Below are positions 1 through 9,882 of a DNA stretch of 64,000 nucleotides, in pieces (the first letter of the stretch is position 1; every line of letters begins with the position of its first letter). Source of the DNA: Opitutales bacterium (GTDB taxonomy: Bacteria; Verrucomicrobiota; Verrucomicrobiia; Opitutales; Oceanipulchritudinaceae); NCBI GenBank assembly GCA_016932335.1, contig JAFGCZ010000003.1, positions 1 through 64,000 on the forward strand, written 5' to 3'. The notes beneath the pieces were generated by a model that was not told the DNA's origin, did not search any database, and saw nothing but the letters and a program-made list of their open reading frames with translations. The position numbers and the translations under genes were made by a program.

Positions 1-37
1 CACGAAGAAAGATTTTTAGTGTCCATTTGTGTTTATT

Positions 38-188
38 CGTGGTTCCAAAAGAACCCTTCGTCAACCTGTGGCATTCCCTCAACCCCACGGCAACCGATAT
101 AAAACTCTATCCCTCCTTCGATCCTTTGATCCTTAGTGTGAGATCATCTTCCACTTCCCTTCGTGCGCTTTGTGTCCTTCGTGGTTAA
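38..188 (+). repeat. Composite intergenic repeat, copy A
   Basis: About 150 bp ending in a variant of the core CTTCGTGTCCTTCGTGGTTA. It closely matches 9588-9742 along its whole length (shared blocks include CGTGGTTCCAAA, TATCCCTCC, TTAGATCCTT-like and GTGAGAT-ATCTTCCACT). No coding potential is seen. It is one of several copies confined to intergenic DNA in this window. Confidence 0.75.
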
Positions 189-198
189 TAACATGCAC

Positions 199-222
199 AA
201 AAAAGGGACACTTGTGTGTCCC
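199..222 (-). terminator. Rho-independent terminator after prepilin 1
   Basis: Read on the minus strand, a 7-bp perfect stem (GGGACAC/GTGTCCC, loop of four) is followed by six T. It lies 40 bp downstream of the stop codon of the prepilin ending at 262. Confidence 0.85.
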
Positions 223-261
223 TGGAAAAGAGAATAGTTCTCTGAAGGTCTATTGACCGTA

Positions 262-627
262 TCAATGCGGATGAGTCACCACTTTACCGGTATCCACACG
301 GTAAACACCGTTCGTGGTAAACATACCGTTGGCCAGTTCAAAGGTGCCTCCGGCGGTAAAGGGATCAGTTGGGCAGGTAACATTGTCGCCCAGCAGAATG
401 TTGCCAATTCCTATGATTTCACTCTGAGGGGCGGTGCTAAACCCATTGTCCATCATATATTGGTTAACTGCAGCAGCAATTTGCCGGGCATCATTTTCCA
501 TAACGCCGGCCATGGAGCGGGTGCGGGTGCGCTGATAGGCTGGAATAGCCATCGCAGCCAACAGGCCGATGATAACGACCACAATCATGATTTCGACCAG
601 TGAAAAACCTTGTTTTTCTTGGTACAT
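262..627 (-). CDS. Type IV prepilin / pseudopilin (paralogue 1)
   Basis: A 121-residue pilin-like protein. It begins with a short charged leader, a prepilin peptidase site KQG/FSLVE (Gly7 at -1, Phe8 at +1, Glu12 at +5) and a hydrophobic helix at about residues 8-30. This is the class III signal of type IV pilins and type II secretion pseudopilins. The mature part (DNARQIAAAVNQYMMDNG) is closely similar to the prepilin at 5505-5864, so the two are paralogues. A weak AAGG lies upstream of the ATG and a strong terminator follows. Known for the family: cleavage and assembly at the inner membrane. Inference: with the adjacent glycosyltransferase-type genes it may be a glycosylated surface pilin. 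It could equally be a minor pseudopilin, since no assembly ATPase or secretin is nearby. Confidence 0.88.
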   Translation of the reverse strand: MYQEKQGFSLVEIMIVVVIIGLLAAMAIPAYQRTRTRSMAGVMENDARQIAAAVNQYMMDNGFSTAPQSEIIGIGNILLGDNVTCPTDPFTAGGTFELANGMFTTNGVYRVDTGKVVTHPH

Positions 628-955
628 AATAAAACCTTGATTTTAAGATTTCCGATCTCTGCAATATTTATGATCTTGCAAAGCATCTACTTAAGGCATC
701 CTCGTGGTATAATCAGTGCTGCGAAGCATGGAATCACAAAAATAAGTATAATAAGCAAAGGAAGAGGATGGCGCCTGCTCTTTCGGGCAAGTCAAAAAGA
801 GGACAACAGGCAAAACCACAGTCACAGCAGGCTATGGTCGAAATGAAAGTTTGTTAAAGAACGTGTAAAAACTTAGGGCCTTCTTTTCTAAAAGACAATC
901 CTAAAGATATCGTCTAGAAATATCTTCAACGCATTTCTAAAGGGAAGGCTGTAGA
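628..955. other. Intergenic gap without a gene
   Basis: AT-rich stretch between the prepilin at 262-627 and the methyltransferase stop. It must hold the prepilin promoter if that gene is not co-transcribed with the upstream genes. No convincing sigma-54 or sigma-70 box, hairpin terminator or small gene was recognised; short reading frames here have no family features. Confidence 0.5.
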
Positions 956-1711
956 TTAGTTTTGCTTTTCCAGAACGATGACCATACGCAGTGCCAACAT
1001 TTTCAACATACATTGAGGCAGCCAGCTTTCGATGTTCATCATACCGCGGATCAGACAGCCTGGAGCAAGAGTTGGCCCGGAGTAACCTCCGGTTAAAGGA
1101 TAAGCTAAAAAATCTCTCCAACTTAGTGAGATCAGCTTTAAACCCATTTTGTTGAGTTGTTTTTCGACTTGAAACTTATCCCTTTTGAACAGGGCAACGC
1201 CCATCCCCATATTGGCAAAAAGCCCTTTTTCATTATCTGCGGGAAATTCGTAGGGTGCCTGCAATTTTTCGGGTATAATAGGTTCTTCGTGAAAAAGCCC
1301 GTAAAAGAGCCGTCCAAAAGGTGTTGCTGCAGGTTCGATCATTACAATGCGCCCACTTGGTTTGAGTGCTCTGGTTGCGCTTTCAAAGAAAGCAAAAGGT
1401 TGCTGTAAGTGGTGTAATACATCCAGTGCAATGATCGCTGACCAATGCTCCTCCGGTATGTTATAGGCATCCACTGCCCGATCCACAAAAGGGGTTTTGA
1501 TGATATCCGATGTAATAAGTTCAGGAATGAATTCTTTTCCATTTCCAATACCACTCCCTAACTCCAAAACGTATTCTGAAGAGAGCTCTTTTTGAATATC
1601 TTTGTAGAATTGTCCATAGACAAACTGTAGTGCGTTGGACTTTTGCCACTTTTGTTGGCTTTGTTCCAAGTGACTTAGATCGTAGGTTAGTTTGTTTTCT
1701 ATGGATGGCAT
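956..1711 (-). CDS. Class I SAM-dependent methyltransferase
   Basis: A 251-residue protein with the glycine-rich SAM-binding motif VLELGSGIG (about residues 48-56) and a following acidic/hydrophobic segment ALDVLHHL (about 95-102). This is typical of Methyltransf_11/25-type small-molecule or lipid methyltransferases. The start ATG overlaps the stop codon of the upstream membrane protein (TAATG arrangement), so the two genes are very probably translationally coupled. The substrate cannot be read from sequence. Given two GT-C-type membrane proteins directly upstream, methylation of a glycan, lipid carrier or surface protein is a reasonable inference. Confidence 0.8.
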   Translation of the reverse strand: MPSIENKLTYDLSHLEQSQQKWQKSNALQFVYGQFYKDIQKELSSEYVLELGSGIGNGKEFIPELITSDIIKTPFVDRAVDAYNIPEEHWSAIIALDVLHHLQQPFAFFESATRALKPSGRIVMIEPAATPFGRLFYGLFHEEPIIPEKLQAPYEFPADNEKGLFANMGMGVALFKRDKFQVEKQLNKMGLKLISLSWRDFLAYPLTGGYSGPTLAPGCLIRGMMNIESWLPQCMLKMLALRMVIVLEKQN

Positions 1712-3582
1712 TAGTGAATTACGCTGAATATACGATAATTCGTTGTATTATTTTCCATTTCCAGCCACGGTGGTAGGTTTGCTTTCGAGACTGTCAGTAA
1801 ATAATTTGCAAAGGAATACTGAGGGTTTTCAATACGTTTAAGTCCGTAAAGAACATAGCTGCCCTCATAGGAGAATTGTTTTGGTATGTAGATATAATCG
1901 ACTTTATTTTCCTTCAGTAGATTATAGACTGGCTCCCAGTCAGGCGTGTTACCGGGGTATTCATAATAGTATATTCGGTTTGTGATGAGTAGCCCGTCTT
2001 TGTTTTCCCAATAAGCAGTGCCATAAACTGGCATTTCAGTGTAGTAATTTATGAGATTGGCTTCATAAGCAGGCGCTAATACGGATTTGGTCCCAGTTGG
2101 GTCTAATAGGAGTAGTTGTTCTGAGATCCCTCTGCAGTCATAGGCATTGGCCAATGATGTCATTTTGAATCCGAAAATTTTAACACTTTTGGTGAGAGAA
2201 CTGCTTTCATGTAGCGCAGAAAGGCAAATTAATCCGCTGATAACAGCCACCAACCAAGCGCTTTTTTCTCCAAATTGGTTTGGCATACTCATTACTATCA
2301 GGAAACAAAGCGCGACAAAAACAATCTCCATGAAGCGGAAGTTAGAAAAACCAAAGTAGCCGTAAAGCAGCGCTACCGCTGAAATGAAGATGATTACGCT
2401 TTTGAATCCCTGATGGCTTTGTTTCCATGTGCAACAGATGTTCCATAGAGATGCTCCTAGCGCGATGCAGAGGAGGGGATACAAGAACATGAAATCCTTG
2501 AACGATATCGGTTGTTCTTCAACAATCTGTGATTCCCAGTGGGAGAAGTAGGGGTCCGCAAGGCTGAAACATTGCGGATAATTCATTACAAGTGGTGCTA
2601 ACGCCAGCAAAAGTGCTAGCCCACTATATAGGAGTGTTCTTATTGAGATGCTATGTTTCTGTCGATTTGCTGCGGCAAACTGCTGCGCTTGTTCAAACCA
2701 AAATCCGGCAACGAATAGACCTGCAGCATATGCATGGTTATTTAGCTCAACTCGTAGTGGTAAGTTTGGGTAAAATTCCCATAGGTAGGCCAGTAGCGAT
2801 AGAATTCCGCCGGTATACCCATAATAGCGCCAGTTTTTTGCAGATGTATTACGGGCAGCTTCTGCAGGAATAAAAAGCATTCCCGTAAAAAGTGAAATAA
2901 TAATTAAGGCATGGGTTGGTGCGCTGATCCACATGCCAAAAGCACTGAACACTCCGGCTCCTATAAACCACCATTTTTCATTGGTGCCTCTTGCTTTGTA
3001 GAAGGGAGCCGTCAGGCAAATCAGCATACCAATAGCAGCCAACAAAACCCATACATGATGATCTGTATAATAGATACCGTATTTTTGTTTGAAAAGCGTT
3101 GCGTAGAGTAGGGGGATAATAAGTGCTCCTTTTACTCCGTAGGCTCTTACTGCTAAGCCTCCTGCCAGTAAGGCTATGAGTAACCAAATGGTGAGATGAT
3201 AATAGGGAGCCGCACCGCTGATGGCTATGGGCATGCTTTCTCCGGTTATCAGGTGCCGTGTATATGCCATACCGTAGAGCCACCACATTGGCGGACTGCT
3301 CCAGCCGACAAAATGTCCATTGGGATAATTATCTTCAGCAGTCCAGTGGGGGAGCCTTACCTTACCGGCTTCCCATGTCTGTTGTGTATAGACAATCCAT
3401 CTAATGCCGTCTGGATCCCATTGTAGGTCCTGGCGTTCTTCAGAAATGCTTGAGTCGGGGGCGATGGCTGGAGTGACATCCTTCCACATCGAAGCGCGTT
3501 GAGCTTCTTTGTAAGTCAATGCCATCATGAATAACAGAGCAAGGAGGTATGCTCCCAATAGTGGCTTTTTAATTATGATCAC
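1711..3582 (-). CDS. STT3-like GT-C membrane protein (divergent oligosaccharyltransferase-type)
   Basis: A 623-residue polytopic membrane protein. After the first membrane segment comes WDPDGIRW with Asp56 and Asp58, placed like the first acidic motif of STT3/PglB/AglB oligosaccharyltransferases (DPxxxYR-type). YYTDHHVW at about 171-178 resembles their second DHH-type motif. About ten further hydrophobic segments precede a soluble C-terminal region (from about 490). The hallmark WWDYG is not present; the corresponding region reads more like APAYEANLINYYTEMPVYG. Known: STT3 enzymes transfer lipid-linked glycans to proteins. Inference: a divergent glycan transferase, possibly acting on the neighbouring prepilins. 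It follows the upstream glycosyltransferase by only 8 bp and overlaps the methyltransferase start, so an operon is likely. Confidence 0.65.
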   Translation of the reverse strand: MIIIKKPLLGAYLLALLFMMALTYKEAQRASMWKDVTPAIAPDSSISEERQDLQWDPDGIRWIVYTQQTWEAGKVRLPHWTAEDNYPNGHFVGWSSPPMWWLYGMAYTRHLITGESMPIAISGAAPYYHLTIWLLIALLAGGLAVRAYGVKGALIIPLLYATLFKQKYGIYYTDHHVWVLLAAIGMLICLTAPFYKARGTNEKWWFIGAGVFSAFGMWISAPTHALIIISLFTGMLFIPAEAARNTSAKNWRYYGYTGGILSLLAYLWEFYPNLPLRVELNNHAYAAGLFVAGFWFEQAQQFAAANRQKHSISIRTLLYSGLALLLALAPLVMNYPQCFSLADPYFSHWESQIVEEQPISFKDFMFLYPLLCIALGASLWNICCTWKQSHQGFKSVIIFISAVALLYGYFGFSNFRFMEIVFVALCFLIVMSMPNQFGEKSAWLVAVISGLICLSALHESSSLTKSVKIFGFKMTSLANAYDCRGISEQLLLLDPTGTKSVLAPAYEANLINYYTEMPVYGTAYWENKDGLLITNRIYYYEYPGNTPDWEPVYNLLKENKVDYIYIPKQFSYEGSYVLYGLKRIENPQYSFANYLLTVSKANLPPWLEMENNTTNYRIFSVIH

Positions 3583-3590
3583 AATTTAGA

Positions 3591-5414
3591 TTATGGGAGA
3601 TTATTTTGCATCCATATTTTAAATTCCTCAGCATTACCGACAAATTTACTTGTTTGGTTTTCAACTCGATGTTCGATGTTCGTTACTTCGGAAATTATAT
3701 TGTAAATACAGAAAGAGACTTGTTTTGATGTGATTTCTTTTGTGTGGATAACGTTTGGGATTTTTGCTTCATTTTTATTAAATAAATTTTTCTCTTTGTT
3801 TGGTAGAATGATTATGTCTTCAATAACTAATATTTTATCATAATACTTATATTTGAATATATTTTCTAAAATATAAGGATCATTTCTTAGCTTTTCTTTT
3901 GAGATACATGGATAACCCCAGAGTATATATCTAAGAGGAAAGTTTGCGATAATAAGAGTGCTTTCCTTTTTGTAATTGCTTTCTTTTAAGTACAATTTTT
4001 GCCATTCGGCCTCCTTTGAAAACCAAAGTGAATTTGTTGATGGCGCTTTTGAAGTGTTTGATGTCGAAAAAATTAAAAGATATAGGATTGAAATCAAGAT
4101 TACTGATTTGCTAAGCCTGTTAGATATAGTAATTCTTCTTAGTACGCAAATTGCAGAGAGCACAAGCGCTATTTGCAGCGGCATCGAAAATCTCGATGTT
4201 ACTGGATCATCCCAGTTGGCCCAGAAACTAAGTAATGTCATGCTGGTGAAAATTGGAATCGAAAAAAGTATTAACAGTAATGGGGCTTTTATTTGTTCTG
4301 TGTTTACCAGTAATTTATTGTTGGACAGTATTTTAGCTGCTATGTATATATAACCTATTAATCCAGACATTGAGAGGAAGATAGAGTTGGTTAACTGACC
4401 GTCAATATTGAATAAAAAATATAGATCTCCTCCAATGTTTTTTCTTATGTATTCAGTTTTCCAGAAATTACTGGCAGCTTTTGCGGATTCCAGAAAGATG
4501 GGGTTTTCCCAGAAAAAAGCAATGTTTGCTAAGGCTGTTGATAGTAGCAATGGGCATATGACAAAGGTCCAGTTGAGTTTTATATCTTTTGATTTTCTTC
4601 GCTTAAGAAGCAGAATACCTGCAATAAAAAGCATATAAAGAATAGATTCGTAGCGAATGTTGGCCAGCAGAACTCCTGATAGGACAAGAGCTGTTGTTTC
4701 TAAATCACCAGGTTCTTTCCAATAAAAATAACTGGATAATAATAGTATTAGGATAAATAAAGCATTATAAAGATCGAATCCTGCCCCGGTTGCGTTCTGT
4801 ATAAACAAAGGAAGTCCTAAGATCAAAATTACTGCAAATAGTCCAGAGCTTCTACCTCCGATTAAGTTTCCTAAAGTATAGAGCAATAATAAGATGGTTG
4901 CGGCAGAAATCCCATTTACTATATATGCATTTTCTGGTCGAAAGCCTGTAAGATTATGTAGTAAAGAGACAGTAAACGGATAAAGACCGGGCCGTTTGTT
5001 GGGATAATCATCGAGCAATACTTGTCGACCGTCTATGTAGTGAGCAGCATAAGGGACGGTTTGCTCCTGGTACTGGTGCATGTACTTTGCCATTGCTCCG
5101 AGCGTGTACTCATCTTCTAATATTTTGTAAGCATGAGGTTCATGTATATGAATAAAAATACTTCCCAACAAGCAAAGTAGTAATCCCCATTTATGTTTTT
5201 CCCAATTAATGTAGCTATGTTTTTTTAATAGTTTATAAAACGACCAACTGAACCAAATTGTCAGAAATAAAAGCCACCAATAACCTGTGTTGCGGATAAA
5301 AAGGCGTAAGCATTCTGTTGGTGCTATTTTTAGCCAAAAAAGAAGAGAAATAATGGATAAGAATAGGAAAAGTAGTAGTTTTATCAACTGGGAGCGATTC
5401 TTTAATAAGTTCAT
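3591..5414 (-). CDS. GT-C family membrane glycosyltransferase (PMT/ArnT-like)
   Basis: A 607-residue protein with an N-terminal membrane anchor, an extracytoplasmic loop carrying KILEDEY (Asp101/Glu102), KRPGLYPF at about 140-147, then many hydrophobic segments and a soluble C-terminal tail. This layout is that of glycosyltransferases of the dolichyl-phosphate-mannose mannosyltransferase / ArnT type (PMT_2), which use a polyprenyl-phosphate sugar donor at the outer face of the inner membrane. The gene is clearly more AT-rich than its surroundings, with many ATA, TTA and AAA codons, as often seen in recently acquired surface-polysaccharide genes. It is first in a tight minus-strand run with the STT3-like protein and the methyltransferase. 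Acceptor unknown. Confidence 0.72.
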   Translation of the reverse strand: MNLLKNRSQLIKLLLFLFLSIISLLFWLKIAPTECLRLFIRNTGYWWLLFLTIWFSWSFYKLLKKHSYINWEKHKWGLLLCLLGSIFIHIHEPHAYKILEDEYTLGAMAKYMHQYQEQTVPYAAHYIDGRQVLLDDYPNKRPGLYPFTVSLLHNLTGFRPENAYIVNGISAATILLLLYTLGNLIGGRSSGLFAVILILGLPLFIQNATGAGFDLYNALFILILLLSSYFYWKEPGDLETTALVLSGVLLANIRYESILYMLFIAGILLLKRRKSKDIKLNWTFVICPLLLSTALANIAFFWENPIFLESAKAASNFWKTEYIRKNIGGDLYFLFNIDGQLTNSIFLSMSGLIGYIYIAAKILSNNKLLVNTEQIKAPLLLILFSIPIFTSMTLLSFWANWDDPVTSRFSMPLQIALVLSAICVLRRITISNRLSKSVILISILYLLIFSTSNTSKAPSTNSLWFSKEAEWQKLYLKESNYKKESTLIIANFPLRYILWGYPCISKEKLRNDPYILENIFKYKYYDKILVIEDIIILPNKEKNLFNKNEAKIPNVIHTKEITSKQVSFCIYNIISEVTNIEHRVENQTSKFVGNAEEFKIWMQNNLP

Positions 5415-5424
5415 TTATGAATAA

Positions 5425-5457
5425 TAAAAAAGCCACATGAGTATTACTCATGTGGCT
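5425..5457 (-). terminator. Terminator between prepilin 2 and the glycosyltransferase operon
   Basis: On the minus strand a 12-bp perfect stem (AGCCACATGAGT/ACTCATGTGGCT, loop of three) runs into a T tract. It sits between the prepilin stop (5505) and the glycosyltransferase start (5414), so most transcripts from the pilin promoter should end here. Downstream genes would then be expressed by readthrough or from their own promoter. Confidence 0.85.
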
Positions 5458-5504
5458 GAAAAAGTCACGTCATTATGTTAAATGACAATTGCGCTAGATC
5501 GTCA

Positions 5505-5864
<360 letters not shown>

Positions 5865-6527
5865 AGTATTATATTCTCCTATAGGAGTGAGATTAATCAG
5901 TAATAATGTTAAGAGAATGACAAGGATGGCTGCAATACACCGTTTGGGCAAGCCGAAATTTACAGGATTTTACATCTTTTTCCATGAGCGGCAGGTTCCG
6001 GGTGGTATAAAGCAGTCAAAAAACCTTCTCAGATAGCCTGCAAAGTATAACAAAATAGGGGATTTTTGCCTATACACGGGGGTACGGATGCGCCTTTGCG
6101 GAAATACCTTAGAGATAACGAGGCGTTTGCTACTGCTTGAAAGAGAATGTGTTGTGCGTCTCTTATTTGTAAAAATAGACCGGGAGATTTTGACTCCTTT
6201 TGTTTTTTACATTTGTTTAACGCAATTGTAAACAAGCTAAAGCCTCCGGTTTAACAAAATTTTGAGCACTGTAACGAACGTTATGCCCCTGTTTTGCTGT
6301 CCTTCGTGGTTAATCCCTATTCCCTAAATCTTTTCTCACCACGAAGCGCACGAAGTTCGCGAAGAAAATATCTTTTCGATGCTTGGATTCTGTGCGTGAG
6401 CATAAAATTATACAAACAAGACCATAAATAAGTCTGTTGCATTCTTCGGTTCTACTGCTTCAGATCAAAGAATCTTCGTGCTCTTCGTGTCCTTCGTGGT
6501 TAAGTCCAATAAACCTTATACGAAGTA
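5865..6527. repeat. Intergenic region with repeat copies
   Basis: No gene seen. The left half is the prepilin upstream region. The right half holds copies of the dispersed repeat: a half copy at 6298-6314 (CCTTCGTGGTTAA), an inverted copy at 6338-6365 (ACCACGAAGCGCACGAAG) and a full copy at 6473-6504. Copies in opposite orientation could fold into long hairpins in RNA. Confidence 0.65.
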
Positions 6528-7286
6528 TCAGAGTCTTTTCGGAATCCAGGTGAAGCAGGCGTTGGCCAGTTCTTTGGAGTCACTTTGCCGGAGCACCCGG
6601 TGGAGCGTGCGCCCGTCTTCCAGCAGGTGCATTTCGGAGACTACTGTGTCGCCGTAGACGCTTTCTGATATAAAACGGATTTCCAGAGAGGCCACCTGCC
6701 GGTCCGGTTGGGCGGATTCGGCCACTTCGGCCGCCCACTCGATGTAGTTTACGTTGTTTACGTGGTGGTTGATGTCGTGGTCGCTCAGGCGCACACGGAA
6801 AAAGGTGGAAACATCGGTTTGCTTAAATTCGGGGAGCGGTTGGTCGAAATATTCGTCCAGAGCCCGGGGAATGGCGGGCACTTTTTCCTGCAGATTGGCC
6901 GTAGGCCGCAAGGGACGGCGTTTTTGCAAGTCGAAGAGGATCCATTGGCTGGCGGCCCGCCCGATAATTTTACCGGAGGCATCACGGATGAGGAAATCTC
7001 GGTAGGCGTAGAGGCGGCGCAGTTCCGCCGGCCAGGTGGTGATGCTGATTTCCTCTCCCCAGCGGGGATAATCGTCCATATCCACCCTTAGAGCCAGGAG
7101 TACCCAACTGCGGCCCTCGTCTTCGGGACCCTGCATATCCAAACCGATTTTGCGGGCTCCCTCCCAGGCGGTGTCCTGCAGAAAGTTGCAGATGCTTTGG
7201 ATGGTGACACGCCCGTCGGCATCGCATTCGTAGTAACGGATGCGGTAGTGGATCTGCTTTTGCACATCTTCGGGCGCGGCGCTCAT
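6528..7286 (-). CDS. Acyl-ACP thioesterase (double hot-dog)
   Basis: A 252-residue protein matching the acyl-ACP thioesterase family (FatA/FatB-like). It has an N-terminal hot-dog half with IRYYECDADGRVT and WEGARKIGLD, then a second half with the motif DHDINHHVNNVNYIEW (about residues 169-184), where the Asn, His and acidic residues form the family's catalytic region. Known role: release of fatty acids from acyl carrier protein in the cytoplasm. Length is normal for bacterial members. It is a single gene, minus strand, flanked by repeats on one side and a divergent transporter on the other. The chain-length preference cannot be inferred. Confidence 0.85.
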   Translation of the reverse strand: MSAAPEDVQKQIHYRIRYYECDADGRVTIQSICNFLQDTAWEGARKIGLDMQGPEDEGRSWVLLALRVDMDDYPRWGEEISITTWPAELRRLYAYRDFLIRDASGKIIGRAASQWILFDLQKRRPLRPTANLQEKVPAIPRALDEYFDQPLPEFKQTDVSTFFRVRLSDHDINHHVNNVNYIEWAAEVAESAQPDRQVASLEIRFISESVYGDTVVSEMHLLEDGRTLHRVLRQSDSKELANACFTWIPKRL

Positions 7287-7484
7287 GCGGCATCTTCTAA
7301 CGTATTTTACCGGTGGCTTTCAAGTGCATTTCTTTGGGGTGGTGTGCTTTGCGCCGTTTTTATTGTTTGCGAATCTTTTATTCCAAAGTAAAAAACTTCT
7401 GGACTTGCTGTTAAGTTCCTGTATGGAATCGCTTAACGAGCTTGGTTGATTTCCCCGACTGAGCTTTCTTTTTTTCAATGCGAT

Positions 7485-7508
7485 ACCCGTTTTATAGTAA
7501 AGACGGGT
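7485..7508. promoter_or_regulatory. Hairpin in the leader of the SulP gene
   Basis: Inverted arms ACCCGT and ACGGGT separated by 12 nt, followed by a T/C-rich run, end 27 nt before the transporter ATG. It could be a leader hairpin, a weak terminator or chance. Confidence 0.3.
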
Positions 7509-7535
7509 TCTTTCTTTTACGAGAAACTTAAGTGA

Positions 7536-9230
7536 ATGAATATTCTGTCTGTTTTTAGACCTAAGTTGATCGACTGCATGCGTGAAGGCTACAGCCGCAA
7601 ATTATTCTTAGGGGATCTTTCTGCCGGTATTACCGTCGGTATCGTTGCACTGCCGCTGGCCATGGCTTTTGCCATTGCTTCGGGAGCAACGCCGCAGGCC
7701 GGCCTGGTCACGGCCATTATCGCCGGGTTTATTATCTCCCTGCTGGGCGGTTCCAAGGTACAGATCGGAGGGCCTACGGGTGCCTTTGTCATTATTGTTG
7801 CCGGAATCATTGCCCAGTATGGCTATGGATCGCTGCTTATCTGCACCTTCATGGCCGGGATTATGTTGGTGCTTATGGGACTGGCCCGCTTCGGCTCGGT
7901 CATCAAATACATTCCCTATCCGGTTACCATTGGGTTCACCAACGGGATTGCCCTGCTCATTATGCTGACACAGGTGCGCGATGCTCTGGGGTTGGACATC
8001 GATAAAGTACCCGCCGACTTTTTCCAAAAGATTACCTCGTATGCCACGCATCTCGGCAGCATCAATCCTGCCGCCACTGCGATTACGGTGGCCTCTCTGG
8101 GGCTGCTCATTCTCTGGCCCAGGCTCAAAATTAAGATTCCGGCGAGCATTGTGGTGGTGCTTTTGAGCACTCTGGCGGTTACTCTCTTCCATATTCCTGT
8201 GGAAACCATTGGCAGCCGCTTTGGCGAACTGCCCCGCAGCATTCCCATGCCCACCTTCCCGGCGTTTTCCTTTGAAACCTTTAAAGGTCTGATTACACCG
8301 GCCATGACTATTGCCATGCTCGGGGCCATCGAGTCCCTGCTCTCCGCCGTGGTCGCCGACGGTATGATCGAAGAGCGCCACAACTCCAACACGGAGCTTA
8401 TCGGGCAGGGGATTGCCAACATTTTCAGCCCGCTCTTCGGCGGTTTGCCTGCTACCGGCGCTTTGGCCCGTACTGCCACCAACGTGCGCAGCGGAGCCAA
8501 AACCCCTTTGGCCGGGATGATTCATGCCATTACCCTGTTGGTGATCCTGCTGGTTGCCGCGCCCTGGGCCAAATACATTCCGCTGGCCGGTCTGGCCGCC
8601 ATCCTCCTCAACGTAGGTTTCCGCATGGGTGAGTGGCACGACTTCAAGATGCTCCGCCGCTATCCCTTGAGCGATTCCCTCGTATTGCTGGCTACTTTCC
8701 TGCTGACCGTCATTATCGACCTGACCGTGGCCATTCAGGTGGGCATGATGCTGGCCGCCGTGCTCTTTATCCGTCGTGTTTCCGAGACCACCAATGTGGA
8801 TATCGTCAGCCAGGAGACCGAGTGCGAAGGCGCGGAACACTCCATCACCGGCAAGGATGTCCCGCAAGGCGTGCACCTCTACCGGGTTTTCGGGCCCATG
8901 TTCTTTGGTGCGGCCGACAAGCTGGAAACCGTTTTCACCCGTTCCAACCAGATGCCCGAGGTGCTCATTCTGCGCCTGCGCAAGGTTCCCTCTATTGATG
9001 CCACGGCCCTCAATGCCCTCATCAGCCTCAAGGAGAAATTGGCCTTTCGCGGTTGTAAGATGATTCTCTCCGGCGTGCAGCCCCAGCCGCTGGCCACGCT
9101 GAAACGCTCCGGCGCCATCAACAAATTTGCCGCCGACGAAGTGTGCGAGAACATTGATATGGCCCTTGCCCACGCCCGCGCCTACCTAGAGGAAAAGAAG
9201 CAGGCCGCGGAGCACGCCCATCAGGCCTGA
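7536..9230 (+). CDS. SulP family anion transporter with STAS domain
   Basis: A 564-residue inner-membrane transporter. The membrane domain spans about residues 20-410. It begins with GDLSAGITVGIVALPLAMAFAIASG and has GGPTGAFVIIV, features of the SulP/SLC26 family. A cytoplasmic STAS domain lies at about 440-545 (LILRLRKVPSIDATALNAL, then LSGVQPQPLATLKRSG). Known family substrates are sulfate, bicarbonate, chloride or dicarboxylates; the sequence alone does not choose between them. It is a stand-alone gene with a strong terminator at 9255-9286. The short tail after the STAS domain is charged and His-rich. Confidence 0.9.
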   Translation: MNILSVFRPKLIDCMREGYSRKLFLGDLSAGITVGIVALPLAMAFAIASGATPQAGLVTAIIAGFIISLLGGSKVQIGGPTGAFVIIVAGIIAQYGYGSLLICTFMAGIMLVLMGLARFGSVIKYIPYPVTIGFTNGIALLIMLTQVRDALGLDIDKVPADFFQKITSYATHLGSINPAATAITVASLGLLILWPRLKIKIPASIVVVLLSTLAVTLFHIPVETIGSRFGELPRSIPMPTFPAFSFETFKGLITPAMTIAMLGAIESLLSAVVADGMIEERHNSNTELIGQGIANIFSPLFGGLPATGALARTATNVRSGAKTPLAGMIHAITLLVILLVAAPWAKYIPLAGLAAILLNVGFRMGEWHDFKMLRRYPLSDSLVLLATFLLTVIIDLTVAIQVGMMLAAVLFIRRVSETTNVDIVSQETECEGAEHSITGKDVPQGVHLYRVFGPMFFGAADKLETVFTRSNQMPEVLILRLRKVPSIDATALNALISLKEKLAFRGCKMILSGVQPQPLATLKRSGAINKFAADEVCENIDMALAHARAYLEEKKQAAEHAHQA

Positions 9231-9254
9231 TGGAACACAAAAACTTTAACCCAA

Positions 9255-9286
9255 GCCGCACGGAACACCCACCGTGCGGCTTTTTT
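9255..9286 (+). terminator. Terminator of the SulP gene
   Basis: 9-bp perfect stem GCCGCACGG/CCGTGCGGC with an 8-nt loop followed by six T. Confidence 0.92.
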
Positions 9287-9300
9287 GTGCCCAACCGGTT

Positions 9301-9750
9301 CTTTGGTTTATTAACCACGAAGCGCACGAAGTTCACGAAGGAGAATCCTATAGATCGCACAAAGCATCCAATACTCGAAGTAAATGAATCAGTGTGAATT
9401 TGTGTGCATCTGTGGGTCAAAAAAACACTCTTTCGGCAACCGATAGAAAAACTCTATCCCTCCTTAGATGCTTAGATCCTTTGTGTGAGATAATCTTCTA
9501 ACTCCTTCGTGCTCTTCGTGTCCTTCGTGGTTAAATCCTAAACCCCTTCTCACCATGAAGTTCACGATGAAATAAATCAGTGTGCATTCGTGGTTCCAAA
9601 CAGAACCCTTTGCCAACCTGCGGCGTTCACTCAAAGCCCACGGGTTTCGACAGAAAACACTTATCCCTCCTTAGAGTCTTAGATCCTTCGTGTGAGATAA
9701 TCTTCCACTCCCTTCGTGCGCTTCGTGTCCTTCGTGGTAAAACCTAAAAA
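9301..9750. repeat. Cluster of dispersed repeats (copies B and C)
   Basis: Several copies of the CTTCGTG-type repeat lie side by side: an inverted copy at 9311-9342, copy B at about 9420-9536 and copy C at about 9588-9742. C is the twin of copy A at 38-188. Together they fill the gap between the SulP gene and the phage head cassette. No gene was found. Confidence 0.75.
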
Positions 9751-9759
9751 AACGATTTC

Positions 9760-9789
9760 CCCGCTCAGTGAGGTGGCAGCGGGTTTTTT
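9760..9789 (+). terminator. Terminator upstream of the phage cassette
   Basis: Stem CCCGCT/AGCGGG with a 12-nt loop, followed by six T. It would insulate the cassette from transcription entering from the left. Confidence 0.75.
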
Positions 9790-9882
9790 ACAAGTGTCGT
9801 TCCAGCAACGGTAACGTTTTCAGGCTCCCGAACCCTTCGAGTGCACCCAACCCCTCCAGCACTCACGCCTTTGGCTACATCC

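Noticed and set aside
7608-9173. Long 521-codon open frame on the minus strand
   Set aside because: It lies wholly opposite the SulP transporter gene and has a Gly/His/Gln-rich composition typical of an antisense shadow of GC-rich coding DNA.
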